From assembly GCF_018812025.1 (NCBI RefSeq), contig NC_063049.1:3906917-3970916 (forward strand): DNA of 64,000 nucleotides. The letters run 5' to 3'. This DNA is from Megalobrama amblycephala. Taxonomy: Eukaryota; Chordata; Actinopteri; Cypriniformes; Xenocyprididae. The position numbers and the translations under genes were made by a program. The notes beneath the pieces are model-generated. The model was not told the DNA's origin, did not search any database, and worked only from the letters and a program-made list of their open reading frames with translations. Below, piece after piece: positions 1 to 11,635 of the stretch. The first letter of the stretch is position 1; every line of letters starts with the position of its first letter.

Positions 1-872
1 TACAATCAGTTTCCGAGTGTTTTCCATTGATCGGGTATCGGCCAGACGGGACCGATCCAAGTCCGATACTGAGCGTGTACTATTTTGTTATTGTGTTAAG
101 CTCCACAAAAGGCACAAAAACATTAAAAAGCACCGTAAAGTATCTGTGCACTATATTCCAGGTGTTCTGAAGCCATTCCATGGTTTAATTTGAGGTACAG
201 ATGAATATTGAAGTGTTTAAATTAAAGTTCTCGTAAATGCCTCCCTCCGCTGCGGCTGTCAGTCATTCTCCATTCAGCATTCAGACTGCGTGTCGCGTTC
301 GGTTACGACAGTCAAGATGAATCAATGTTTCTATTATTATACTTAATCTGTAGACAACGATACCGGTAATACAATACGCATCAATATATCTTCACTTTGT
401 GCTTTGAACTTTTCACTGCGGAGGCTGCCGCTGCACTCTGTGACTCCATGATACTTTAAGCGCATCGTTCTGCACACGGGATGCGCATAAGCGCTTTGTG
501 CCGCTCTGTATGGGAGCCCTTCATATTACAGTTTTTCTCAGTCGCTTTGGTGAATTTCTCACATCACTATTTACATTTGCACAACAATTAGTTCAACCTC
601 CACAACATTTAGTCATTTGTGCACATCATAGTAGCAGTTTCTCATTCCTTCAAACAAATTGCAAATGCTTTTGGACAAGCATCAATTGCTTTCATACAAC
701 GGAAAATTATCGTTTAACGCGACCGTCACATCCCGTGAGGCATACAGTTTTTTTAGGTAATTTAGCACTTTTCTTACTTTTCTTATACACAATTACTTGA
801 ATATCGGATCGGTATCGGCCGATACTGAATCTCAGGTATCGGAAACGAAAAAGGCGGATCGGTGCATCCCTA
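1..872. mobile_element. hAT-like element remnant, right end
   Basis: Both ends of this stretch are rich in GATCGG/TATCGGCC motifs. It closes at about 872 with CGGATCGGTGCATCCCTA, the kind of end carried by fish hAT elements of the TAGGGATGCACCGAT type. The left end lies outside the window. No transposase is visible. A secondary insertion seems to start near 524 (TACAGTTTTTCTCAGTCGC), but its other end was not found. The family assignment is from memory of such ends; no target-site duplication could be tested. Confidence 0.4.
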
Positions 873-886
873 GTGTCAATATATTA

Positions 887-2380
887 CAGTTTTTTACGAT
901 TGCTTACACACTAAAATTAAACTTTTCCCACAATTAGCAAAAACTTACACTCAAGGAGCAAAACACAAAGCTAGATCTGCACAACTATAAGCACATTCTC
1001 AGCCTCACACTTTTTGCAAAACACTACACACATTGTTTTGCACAACACTAAACACACTTCTCTACATTAGACACAGAAATCTAACATAATGTCACTTCTT
1101 TGCCATTTCAAGACACTGCTTTCCAAAATACCACACATATAAACCAATTGATCAAACATGGCCGTCAGGTGTGAAGACACTTGGGTGCTTAACTGTAAAC
1201 TCAACAATCAGGTGCTATAGTACTATAAAAAGACAAAATGTGAGTTTATGAGTCTTCAACAAAATGAAAGGCAATGTTGCAGTAAGAGGGAGAGGGAGAA
1301 ACATAATTTTGAATCATTTTGAATGTCCCGGGCCAACGCGGTGGTAACATCACAATGTATGTTGCAGTCACACAGAATGTGGTCCTCCACCTGCATGCCA
1401 ACTTAGGGTCTTACAACACGACCACATATTCACATTTTAGACAGACTGCACAAAATCGTCACAGCAGAAGACCAAATGGATGCAGAGCAGATGAGATACA
1501 TTGTCATATGGGACAATGTAAATTTCCACCTATCTGCCCTGGTCAAAAAACTGGTTTCATTAGCATCCACAATTTTCACTCCAATACATCCCACCATACG
1601 GTCCCTTCCTTAAAAACCCATTGAGGAGTTTTTTGTTTGTTTGTTTGTTGTTTTTTTTGGCATGGAAGGTTTACAATCTCCAGCCCTGTGTCAGGATATG
1701 CTTCATTCAAGCCATGGAGAAGGCCTGACCGAACTGATGCAGGATCTGTGCAAGAATGGATTCACCTTTCAAGAAGATTCTTCCCTCGCTGTCTTGCGTG
1801 AAAGGACATCGCCTGAGATGTGGATGAAGCGCTATGGCCAGATCCAGCTAGGCCAAGAGATGATGCTTTGGTGTTTTGTCTCCACAAATATTTTTGTTCG
1901 TGTAATATATTATATTTAGAATATGTTCTAATTTTCAGTGCAAAATATAACCTTTGGAAAGGCATTGATGTATTGAATGGTTTTACAATGTGGTGAGAAA
2001 TAAATATTTTCATCAATGTGCAGTACTGATCTTGTGTTTATATATATATATATTCATGTACTTTACTCTAACAATATCTCTGAAAAAATCAAACCCAGAC
2101 TATATAATTAGAAAAGTATAAATGTTACAAGTGTTTAAGATTGAGCACAGCAGTGTGTAAATGAATCAAACAGAATCAGAATGTATGAACCATGTGTGTT
2201 CCTTACGGTGTCAAAGTTGGGTTTTGTTAAATTAATGTAAAGTTTTGAATGAAGTGTTTCATTTTGCAAATGATCTGAAGTGTTGTGCTACTTTGGTGTA
2301 GGGTTGTGTTAATTGTGTGTAGTGTTTTGACAAACCGGGCCCTGTTTTCAAAATTGTGCTTAAGCAATCGTAAAAAACTG
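887..2380 (+). mobile_element. IS630/Tc1-mariner-type transposon, inactive
   Basis: A perfect inverted repeat of about 20 bp (CAGTTTTTTACGATTGCTTA and its complement) bounds the interval. It is flanked on both sides by TA (885-886 and 2381-2382), the duplicated target expected of this superfamily. The 1.5-kb body holds the wrecked plus-strand transposase described separately. The intact ends and target duplication show the element is complete in outline and has lost only coding capacity. Confidence 0.82.
1319..1905 (+). pseudogene. Tc1-like transposase remnant
   Basis: Reading plus-strand frames gives VPGQRGGNITM near the start and, after a frame change, QEWIHLSRRFFPRCLA followed by DVDEALWPDP around 1745-1850. 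These resemble the middle and C-terminal parts of the IS630-like transposases common in fish. The catalytic DDE region is unreadable. At least two TGA stops lie in the C-terminal part, one where an arginine codon is expected, consistent with CGA to TGA decay at a CpG. The frame changes near 1620. It sits inside the TIR element at 887-2380 and is its own dead gene. No function remains. Confidence 0.6.
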
Positions 2381-2382
2381 TA

Positions 2383-3425
2383 AATGCGCGCAAGAGCCTT
2401 AAAGGGACAGACAACAAATGATGTGACTTGTCCTTAAAGGGACAGTTCAACCAAAAATGAAAATTCTGTCACTCTAAACTAGATCCAAACCTGTATTAAG
2501 TTACCCACTTTCTTAAAAAAAAACAAAAAAAACTTGTATGTAAACAACTTCTATGTTGAGTAAATAATGATTGAATTTCCCCTTTTTTTCAATTTCTTTA
2601 ATACAGTAGCTTTAACAAGAAACTCATAAGAATTGTGATATATAAATTGCAATTCTGATTTTTTTCCTCAGAATTGCAAGCTTATATATGATGTTTTATT
2701 AACAAAGTTTGGGAGGAGCATGTTCAGATAATGAACCTAATTAGCACAGGTGGAGAGCATTCAGTTAATCAACTCAACCATTGTCAAGGGGTATGAATTC
2801 ACCTCTGTTCATCTGAGAGTTTATCAGCATCCCTCCTCCACCCCATCTCCTCACTCATAGTTCTATCTACTTTTACCACACCGGGTGGAGTACTCTGGGT
2901 TTGGGCCAAAATTTCGAGCTCTGAGCCCTCTCCCCGGACAGCACGCCAAATACGCATAACTTTACTCTATTTAATTATATGGATATGTGAACTCGTGAAC
3001 TATAATATATTGTATATATTCTGACTTTAAGCCACAATTACGATCCATATAATCCTTTTTTTTTTCACTCATTGTAAAATTTATTTTTATAATATTCTCT
3101 CTATATTATGATTTTACTCAAGTAATGATTCATAAAAAATTAAAACCAAAACTAGTATGGATTAATTGTTAACATTAGGGATAAGAAAGCTGCAAACACT
3201 TTTAATTTATTTCCAAAATTAATGTACAAATGATTTTGTTCCTCTTCCGGGTTAAAATAGATGCAAATGCAATAGGAGGATTAAAATGTTAAGTACAGTA
3301 GAGGTCTTTCATGACGCTCCATATGTAATGTGAATTTGATAGGTGCTTGATATAAAATAAACAGTGCTTGAAAAAGTTCTTGAAAGTCCTTGAATCTGGT
3401 GTTCATGAAAGAGTGGGAACCCTGA
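2383..3425. other. Gene-free stretch with MITE scraps
   Basis: AT-rich sequence without a supported gene. A MITE end with the cyprinid signature GTTCAACCAAAAATGAAAAT lies near 2445. A segment around 2700-2960 looks like part of a dispersed repeat, but I could not name it. Poly-A/T runs occur near 2510 and 3055. Confidence 0.5.
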
Positions 3426-3706
3426 TTATATAAGTTTTAACCTTAAATGCTCTCTTCTTCTCCTCTATTTGAATTCCAGCAGTGTAGATGCTGCTAAGCG
3501 TATTACTGCCCTCCTCAGGTCAAAGTTTGAACTAATTATTATATACTATTGAACTAGCATATTGCATATAAAATTTAGTTCAAACTTTGACCTGTGGAGG
3601 GCAGTAATACGCTTAGCAGCGTCTACACTGCTGGAATTCAAATAGAGAAGAAGAAGAAGAAGAGAGCTAGTTCAAGATGAGCATTTAAGGTTAAAACTTA
3701 TATAAT
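3426..3706. repeat. Foldback MITE (inverted repeat)
   Basis: Two arms of roughly 115-135 bp (about 3426-3539 and 3570-3706) are near-perfect reverse complements around a short AT spacer. The outer ends read TTATATAAGTTTTAACC and its complement. It has no ORF and would fold into one long hairpin. The right arm has gained extra AAG units in a purine run near 3645-3660. Confidence 0.8.
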
Positions 3707-4078
3707 TTTCAATTTTTTTCAGAAAATGAGCGATGGTTTCACTAGATAAGACCCTTATTTCTCATCTGGGATCATGTAGAACAATTTGAAGCTGCAGTGA
3801 AACTAATTTTGAGCTTCAATCATTTGGTGCCCATTGAAGTCCACTATATGGAGAAAAATCCTGGAATGTTTTCATAAAAAACTTTAATTTCTTTTCGACT
3901 GAAGAAAGAATGATATGGACATCTTGAATGACATGGGGGTGAGTAAATTATCATTAAATGTTTATTTAAAACTGGACTAATCCTTCAATCGTGTCCTTTC
4001 AGGTGGTCCCAGTTTCACACGTCGTATCAGATTGTTTGTCTGTAATCTCAGTCATTTCCTACATCAGATCAACAAGCT
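3707..4078. other. Gene-free stretch
   Basis: Contains a degraded fragment of the MITE family seen complete at 7411-8096 (GACATGGGGGTGAGTAAATTA near 3930). Nothing else can be supported. Confidence 0.4.
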
Positions 4079-4537
4079 TTAAAATGTGTGTTTTCCAGTG
4101 TAGCGAATGAAGAGCTCTTCATCTGTCAGTCTGTGTGCTGCTCCACAAACCTTCTGCTTCGACTCGCTTTGACCTGCAGAACAAACACACAAACTACCCG
4201 TCAGTAACGTAAGTTCTTCTAGATTTATTCCTTCATTAATAAACCATTGAACACGTACAGTTGAGCTGAACTGAATATTCACAACAACATCATTCTTGTG
4301 TTACTGTTCAGATGGAGGATTTTCAATCTTTTATCTTACATTTAACGTATTTTAAGCATTTTAACATCTCCTCTAAAGAAAATTTTAAGCAAACGGAAAT
4401 CACAGGGAAAACATGTCTTGCCAAATATAATTTTCTCTATTGTTTCTATAAAGAAAAATTTTTACAATAGGAAATGCATTTTTTTAACTAATGACTGGTT
4501 TGTTATTTAGTGCTGCCTGTCAAGATTTCATGAAAAA

Positions 4538-5474
4538 ATGGAACAATACACCGGCTTCAACGGATCAACTGAATATCGTTTAGATATATCTGCTGATGAG
4601 ATATTCAATGTACCAATTAAGGACATCGGTAAATTTGATTTTGCAGGATCACTGTACGTCTGGATCATTTCAGTCGTTGAGATTCCAGTCATGATCTTAA
4701 CTCTGCTTGGGTTGTGTGCTCTTGTCAAATCTCAGCGCTCTGCTCCAGTTTTTGTAATTCATTTGATTCTTTCAGATCTCATTCAGATGTGTTGTATGTT
4801 AATATTGACAATCAAATGGCCATTTAAATGGTTGCAATTGATTAGTGAATACAAGCAGATAAATGAATTGATTAGTGCATATTTTTATAGTTTGATCGTG
4901 GGTCTGTATTTTATGGTATGTGTTGCTTTTGAACGATATCTTCTGGTTTCTCATCCTATCTGGTACAAATCTCATCATTCACTAAAAGTTTCCTGTGTTA
5001 TTTCTGTGATCATCTGGTTTGTTCCTCTCATCTTTGCTGGCACAGACTCTGCTTCGTCTTTTAGACGCTTGAAGTATGAATCGATCGGCTATTTCATCCC
5101 CTATCCGATAATCATTCTGTGTTTTGTTGGTACTTGTTGCGGTCTTTCACACGCAATATCTCTTACTTCTCTAAAGCGACAATTAATTTTGGGAAGTTTG
5201 TTCTTGGTGCTGCTGACTTACACATTTCTCATTCTCCCCTATGTAATCCTGAATTTTATTAGAGACATCTATCCCAAGATGTGGAACGATTTACTTGTTA
5301 AATCTTTCATTTTTTTTTAGATTCCTCATGTTTCTGAACCCACTCGCTGACTGTATATTGTACTTGTTCATGAGGCCTGATGCTGGTGATTTAATGAAGT
5401 CTGTTCGCTGCTGTTGTAGAACTGACACACATCAGAATTCGAGACAGCCGAGACAAACACTCACAAGACGGTAG
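4538..5474 (+). pseudogene. Class A GPCR broken by a +1 frameshift in TM7
   Basis: A 260-codon reading frame shows six of the seven helices of a rhodopsin-family receptor: TM1 about 37-63, TM2 68-92 with D80 in LSDLI, TM3 107-135 ending in ERY (132-134), TM4 148-168 with W160, TM5 183-205 with P190, and TM6 217-240 with P234. An N-glycosylation site lies at N8. The frame then stops at 5318-5320 within a run of nine T. With one T fewer, the next frame supplies TM7 with the NPxxD-Y-like motif NPLADCILYLF, a cysteine-rich tail and a stop at 5472-5474. The usual TM3 disulfide cysteine is missing. A non-coding exon may end at a GTAAGT donor (4209) and splice to TTTAG at 4510. It resembles P2Y or proton-sensing-like orphan receptors, but the subfamily is a guess. 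It is either a recent pseudogene or a homopolymer error. Confidence 0.75.
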
Positions 5475-7061
5475 AGCCACGTCTGCCTGCTGTGTTTCAG
5501 TGCAAAAGCCTGCCTCCCATTCACAGACCACCTGCAGTTCAGTTTGACCAGGTGAAATAGAGCTGCACTGAAGAAATCAAGACAGTGTCATAATGTTTAT
5601 CACAAACAGTTTTTAATGTGGTGCGTCAAACCAGAAAAACAAATAAGAGGCGTTTTTTAAAAAAATACGCTTTTATGCCTGCTGTTTTTCGGACACATGT
5701 TCAGCATCAGTTCTGATCACTACAACATGCATATAAACACCCTTTATTCTGACTTCATTTCCCTGGTAGACTGACAGATGAACAACATCAATTAGTTTAA
5801 TGTCATATTACTGCTTGTCAGCTAGTGTTCATAATGCATGTACATTTATCATACTCTTTTTAGCAAATAAATACTATTCATGCTATTTAAAAGATAGTTC
5901 ACTCAAAAATGAAATTTACTTGCCCTCATGATGAAAAAAAAAACTTTCTTCTGTGGAACATAAAAGACTTTATTTTGAGATTTTCTTGTCCATACATTGG
6001 AAGTCAGAGGACAGTTTTGGGTGAACGATCCCTAAAAAGACTTGTTTTCAAGTGCATGAAGTATATTAGAAGTGTACTAAGTGTATATAAAATATTAACC
6101 AGGAGTTATTAGTAATATTGTTGTGTGTTTATAGAAGTGTTTCATATCTGTGTCATATTGAGTCCTGTTTTATCTTTCTCTCATTAATATAATTAAAGAG
6201 CTCCAGTTCTCCTGTATATGTTGCCATCTGTGGTTATTTGACTAAGAACAGCTGATTTGAACTGTAAGTGGAGAAGATCAAACCATAGATCAAGATGAAA
6301 AGAAAGAGCTTGAGACCCTGACCCTTTGATCAGGAAAGTGCCCTTTGCAGTCACATTGCGGTGGCCCCGCGTTCCCAAAGAAACTTCATACGCTCTTGTA
6401 AAAGTATTTTTTAGTATTTTTAAATTACAAAAATACAGTAGTTTATTTTGATACACTTGAAATTAAAGTATTAGATAATTTATTTTAAAATAGATTATGA
6501 TGTATTTTTGCCCAACTCTGGTTGTAATGAGTGTTTCTGTGTACTTCACTGTGTATGTTGATGATAATGCAAGGGAGAGAGAGTTTATGGATAATATTTT
6601 AATGCACACTTGCAGTGTTTTACTAAGCTCTTACTGTGATTTTTCTAGAGTGAAAACATATGCTTCATATTTTGTGTGAAGTACAATAAATGTCATAAAA
6701 CTCATCTGTAAAGTTTTGGCCATCATTCGGATGGTACAAGAGATGAGCACTTGAGTTAGAGACTCTGACTCGAGTCACATTTTAACAGACTCCAGACTTG
6801 ACTCGACTCGGCACAAAAGACTCTGAATACTTTAAAAACGACTTTAAAAATACTTTAAAAAAGTCTTTTACCCTTAACTACTGATATAATAAATAAAGAA
6901 TTTGTGTTGTATTTAAATGGTTTTATAATATCTGCGTCTCATATATTTCCTTACGTGTCGTGGTAGATTGGACTCTTGTCATAGAATTTAATTATGCATG
7001 TCCGTGCGTATAAACTCTGAAATGTCATAATAAGAGTCCCATGCAACATGACGGGAACCAC
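5475..7061. other. Gene-free stretch with several repeats
   Basis: 5600-5700 is an inverted-orientation relative of part of the TIR element at 9746-10442 (shared CGCACCACATTAAAAA-like core). 5885-6040 is an internally deleted copy of the MITE at 7411-8096. 6735-6860 is a GACTCGAGTC-rich fragment related to the hAT at 46364-50973. No gene can be supported. Confidence 0.5.
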
Positions 7062-7190
7062 TGTGCCATATGTTCTTTCGTTTGGGTTTTTTGTCACGTC
7101 AGATCGGCTAGAAGCACAGAATGTGGGAAAACAATTAAAGACACCGGAACAACATCATCACATTTTATGAGACATCGCATCCACAAAGGT
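7062..7190 (+). pseudogene. hAT transposase BED zinc-finger scrap
   Basis: The plus strand reads a BED-finger-like segment containing ECGKTIKDTGTTSSHFMRH, with a Cys and the paired His residues of the fold, then a possible donor (GTTAGT) near 7183. BED fingers form the N-terminal DNA-binding part of hAT transposases and of domesticated ZBED genes. The GACTCGAGTC repeat just upstream fits a decayed hAT of the family seen at 46364-50973. Too little remains for function, and a host ZBED exon is unlikely. Confidence 0.45.
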
Positions 7191-7410
7191 TAGTCACATT
7201 AACTCACACAGTTAGCTATTATACTGTGGTGTAGCTGCATGACTTATTTGAATTGCCAGCCTGTTAAAATATGAACAAAAAAAATCTAGACTTTAAACCT
7301 ATCACTACGTTTTATCAATCTTTTCATATTATATGCAGTTTTTTTTTTATTGTGTGTCCATAAGAGAGAGAGACAGAAAGAGATGTTAATCCATTTATTA
7401 CTTAAAGCTC

Positions 7411-8096
7411 ATATTTTTGTTGAAATCCGATGGCTCAGTGAGGCCTGCATAGGGAGCAATGACATTTCCTCTCTCAAGATCCATAAATGTACTAAAAACA
7501 TATTTAAATCAGTTCATGTGAGTACAGTGGTTCAATATTAATATTATAAAGCGACGAGAATATTTTTGGTGCGCCAAAAAAACAAAATAACGACTTATAT
7601 AGTGATGGCCGATTTCAAAACACTGCTTCAGGAAGCTTCAGAGCACAAATGAATCAGTGTATCGAATCATGATTTAGATCGTGGTTCAAACCCACCAAAC
7701 TGCTGAAATCACGTGACGTTGGCGCTCTGAACCGCTGATTCGACACACTGATTCATTTATGCTCCGATGCTTCCTGAAGCAGTGTTTTGAAATCGACCAT
7801 CACTAAATAAGTCATTATTTTGTTTTTTTTGGGGCTCCAAAAATATTCTGGTCACTTTATAATATTGAACCACTGTACTCACATGAACTGATTTAAATAT
7901 GTTTTTAGTACCTTTATGGATCTTGAGAGAGGAAGTGTACACTGCTCCCTATGGAGGCCTCACTGAGCCATCGGATTTAAACTAAAATATCTTAATTTGT
8001 GTTCCGAAGATTAACAAAGGTCTTATGGGTGTGAAACGGCATGAGGGTGAGTAATAAATGACAGAATTTTCATTTTTGGGTGAACTAACCCTTTAA
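7411..8096. repeat. Long palindromic cyprinid MITE
   Basis: Arms of about 250 bp (7411-7660 and 7740-7990) are imperfect reverse complements, sharing for example CTCAAGATCCATAAATGTAC against its complement near 7910. The right side continues about 100 bp further to the terminus GAACTAACCCTTTAA. The left side lacks that terminal segment, so the copy is left-truncated. Fragments of the same family occur near 2445, 3930, 5885 and 58000. Confidence 0.75.
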
Positions 8097-8458
8097 GTGT
8101 CCTTACCCACGTCCTCTTCAAGGAGTCTGTATTTGAAAAGCCACAATCCTTGAGAACCTTGTAAAAAGAACTTGTAGAACTGTTCATTTGTGAAAAAAAG
8201 ATGTCTCTCCACGGCCAAAATGTCATGGTTTGTGAGCAAAGTAGTGTCCTTTTTCATAAAGTCTCTCAATTGTAAATAACCTGTCGTGGAATACTGTACT
8301 TGATGATTAATTGGTCAAATGACATTAAAGTGTCCCCCTCAACAGCCTCATTTTTAGCAAAGCGTGCAGATTTCTAAATAATTACTAGAGAAGTTATAAT
8401 TAAGGCATTTAACTGAAGCACTTGGTTATCCTTGGAGTTAAAGCATCCTGATATGTTT
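8097..8458. other. Probable 3' flank of the minus-strand gene
   Basis: No gene or clear repeat. By position it would hold the 3' UTR of the gene ending at 8459, but no polyadenylation signal could be singled out. Confidence 0.3.
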
Positions 8459-9537
8459 TCATGATTGTGCGAGTGGCAGCGGGACTCCAGTTAGAGGGTT
8501 TGGATCACTAGTAATCTTTAAATCACGACAGAACAACACTGGATTTTCACCAAGACCCATTCTGTACTGCCACAGATATACAGACTCGTTTGGCTTCAGC
8601 TCAAATGTGAATTCTTCTTCCTCTTCTTTCATTTCATTTGAGCTTTCTTTTTCAGTGGTGACATGAGAACGTCCATATTCTCCAGAAATGGAAAAATGTA
8701 AATTCGTTATTAACTTTGCCAGGGCTCCAGTTTCGATCGAGCCTGACCCGGCTATCTTCCAGTTTTTTGTGATCTGGGTCATCTTCTCCTTATTCCATCC
8801 CACCTTTTTAGTGATTTTCTTTGCCCATTTCACTGGTGTATTGCTGTCATTAGATATAGTTTTAATATTCTCCCAAATGCCAAAGGCTGGACCTTTAGTT
8901 ACTGACAGACCACCAGGGAGGAAGTTAAGAACATCAGGATGAACAGAATAGACACCAAAGAAATGATCTTTGCTGAGGTCGATAATGGTGCAGAACTCAA
9001 CTCCCCACTCTGAGCCTGGCTTGAGGAAGTAGCAGTGGAGGATGAAGTCGTTATTGATATATGTTGATGGAGCGAGGTGCATGCCCCAGTAATAGAGCCC
9101 GTTTCTGCAGTCGGGATGCAGGTCGAATTCTTCAGCATCCGAGTCTGTATTCATGTCTGTTGTTATTCGATAAGTGCCCTTTTCTTTGAAGATGATGTAA
9201 AAATGGCTAAAGGTATTGAAGTAGTGGTCTCCACCCTGGCAGTTGGGATGAAAACTGTAAACTTTAGCATTGCTGTCTGTCGTCAGGTTCTTGACTCTGC
9301 GGTAATTATTGCCCTTGATGATGTAAAAGTAGCCATCTTTATCTGCAAGGTAATGGTCTCCATCTTTGCAGGCAGGGTGCAGACTGAAAATAGAGATGTA
9401 TGAACCTGAATTTAAATCACTTGTCTTCATATAGCAGCCGAGATCAGAGCGGATTATATAACAGTAGTGGCCCGCTCCACAGATGTCAGTGCCTTTTGTT
9501 TTGCTCTTGGGAATAATGCCGCTCATCATGTCTGAAC
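8459..9537 (-). CDS. Unassigned protein with propeller-like repeats, last exon
   Basis: One open minus-strand exon of about 360 codons. The sequence just upstream (TGTTGCAG before 9537) is a good acceptor, so codons read beyond it are probably intron. The true start is either the Met at 9529 or lies in an unseen 5' exon. Four repeats of about 45 residues cover the N-terminal half. Each has FYII- or CYII-like and YRR-like strands and ends in a motif such as FSLHPACKDG or YSFHPNCQGG. The pattern recalls hemopexin-like blades, which is inference. The C-terminal half is different: a lysine-rich stretch, GSGSIETGALAKL, a serine/glutamate-rich segment with EEEEE, then VYLWQYRMGLG and CRDLKI. No signal peptide or membrane helix is seen. 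I do not recognise the family and assign no function. Confidence 0.65.
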
Positions 9538-9562
9538 CTGCAACACAGAATAAATCAAACAT

Positions 9563-9745
9563 TCAATCTCCACACCAAATGAATGCTGTTATTTCAGTCC
9601 TTCTATAGATTGAGTTCATTGATTACTAAAACAGCTTTATATGTGAGGGAGGAAAATGAAAGCTAACTGATGATTTTTTTTTCATTGCATTTAATCATCT
9701 TGCAGAAGAAACATTTATGTCAAAATGCTAAAAAGGCACCATTAT
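9563..9745. other. Upstream intron or flank
   Basis: Short sequence upstream of the minus-strand gene. No exon or repeat is supported. Confidence 0.3.
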
Positions 9746-10442
9746 GGCCTGTACACACTGGGATGAATATCGCGCAAGATTATCGCCAACGTTTAATGCC
9801 TCGTGACTAAACAACGGTGCCAATATGAGTGTGCACATCAATGCGAAAAATGCCAGGTGTAAAAGCATGATTGTTTAAAAAAAACGCCTCGGGTTAGTTT
9901 TTCTGGTTTAACGCACCACATTAAAAAACTGACAGACCAATGAGAGATGCTTTTGTTGACGTGCCTGGAGATGCTGCACTTACAGTAAAACACTGTGAGT
10001 TGGTGGCGCTCAAGCACAAAACGGTCTTGCCGAGCACACATTGATACCAAGACAACGAAGAGAAAGTAAGAAGACGAAGAAGACCCCTACAAACTATCCC
10101 TGCGTCTCAAACAGCTTCCTAGTTTCCTAGGTCGTGTAAATGAATGTGGCCGACACCCTGATCAGTGCCCTGACTAGTGAACTAGGAGCTGATTGAGACG
10201 CACGCTATGGATGCTCTGCCAGTTCTTGGCCACACCAATAGATGTGTATTATTTCTGTATTTTTACTGTTTGTTTTTTACTTTTTCATTCAAGGAATAAA
10301 GTTGAGAATGTCTGTTTCATAATAATTATGTTTATTTGCACTACGCCACATACTGGCAGGGAGTGAATTTGCACGTTCACTCTGCACATCGCCAGTGAAA
10401 ATCACTTGTACATGTACGATATTCATCTGGTGTGTACAGGCC
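9746..10442. mobile_element. Non-autonomous TIR element
   Basis: The left end GGCCTGTACACACTGGGATG is mirrored at the right by a segment ending GGTGTGTACAGGCC. The ends are about 25 bp with a few mismatches. It has no transposase. A clean target duplication is not visible, so the superfamily is open, though hAT is plausible from the ends. Part of the interior is related to 5600-5700. Confidence 0.65.
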
Positions 10443-10520
10443 TTTAGAACGAGTATTTTAAAATAAATACATTTCTGGGTAACGGTTTAGATTACTACAG
10501 AAGAGGATTAGGGCCAAGCA

Positions 10521-10858
10521 ATAATAAAAAAAATAAAACCATCTTGAGATTAAAGTTGTTAAATTACGAGAAAAAAGTTGAGATAAAATGTTGAGAATAA
10601 ACTTGTTAAATTATGACTTTATTCTCAACATTTTATCTCGACATTTTTCTCATAATTTAACTAATTTGTTCTCGTAATTTAACAACTTTTTTCTCTTAAT
10701 TTAATGTTTATTCTCAACATTTGATCTCAACTTTTTTCTTGAAATTTAACAAGTTTTTTCTCTTAATTTAATGAGTTTATTCTCAACATTTTGTTTTGAT
10801 CTTTTTCTCGAAATTTAACGAGTTTAATCTCGAGATGGTTTTATTTTTTTTATTTTTA
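10521..10858. repeat. AT-rich inverted-repeat element with internal units
   Basis: The left end AATAAAACCATCTTGAGATT is mirrored by AATCTCGAGATGGTTTTATT at the right. Between them, variants of a unit meaning 'TTCTCAACATTTTATCTC' alternate with AAATTTAACAAG-like units on both strands. It has no coding capacity. The right end abuts the larger TIR element starting at 10859. Confidence 0.65.
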
Positions 10859-11092
10859 TAATTACAGTGTACCTAATAAAGTAAGTACATGTAAGTTTAG
10901 GGGAACAATATGTAAAGTCTTGGGAATAAAGGAGTAACAACCAGGAAAATATCAAATTGGGTTACTTATACTGTTATGATAGACAACAATCTTACATTTG
11001 GGAGCAATTTTATCAAGAAAGTGCACTGATTAAGTTGTTTCAAGGCAAGTAGAAAGAACTATTGCAATCTTTATTAATACATGGGGAAATAT

Positions 11093-11635
11093 GCTTTTGT
11101 TTCGTGTAGTTACAGGGTAAGTATGACATTACTGGCCGTAAATTAAAGTGGAGCTCGTTACGCTCTTGTTTCGTGTAGTTACAGGGTAAGTATGACATTA
11201 CTGTCCGTAAATTAAAGCGGAGCTTGTTACGCTCTTGTTTCGTGTAGTTACAGGGTAAGTATGACATTACTGGCCGTAAATTAAAGCGGAGCTCGTTACG
11301 CTCTTGTTTCGTGTAGTTACAGGGTAAGTATGACATTACTGGCCGTAAATTAAAGCGGAGCTTGTTACCCTCTTGTTTACAGGGTAAGTATGACATTACT
11401 GGCCGTAAATTAAAGCGGAGCTTGTTACGCTCTTGTTTCGTGTAGTTACAGGGTAAGTATGACATTACTGGCCGTAAATTAAAGCGGAGCTTGTTACGCT
11501 CTTGTTTCGTGTAGTTACAGGGTAAGTATGACATTACTGGCCATAAATTAAAGCGGAGCTTGTTACGCTCTTGTTTCGTGTAGTTACAGGGTAAGTATGA
11601 CATTACTGGCCGTAAATTAAAGCGGAGCTTGTTAC
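11093..11635. repeat. 69-bp tandem array, left block
   Basis: About eight copies of a 69-bp unit containing GTGTAGTTACAGGGTAAGTA and CGTAAATTAAAGCGGAGC. One copy near 11370-11385 is shortened. Because 69 is divisible by three, the minus strand stays open and gives a 23-residue repeat; this is a by-product, not a gene. The block ends exactly at the GTTAC target duplication of the LTR element. Confidence 0.92.

Noticed and set aside
8688..9403. Plus-strand ORFs opposite the repeat protein
   Set aside because: Shadows of the minus-strand exon; no start context or splice support.
8459..9537. Pore-forming (aerolysin- or natterin-like) protein
   Set aside because: The serine/glutamate-rich C-terminal segment prompted the idea, but no defining domain order or motif of those families is visible.
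11040..11603. Minus-strand ORF with 23-residue repeats
   Set aside because: The 69-bp satellite unit is divisible by three and lacks stops in this frame, so the frame stays open by arithmetic. The same applies to 14549-15703.
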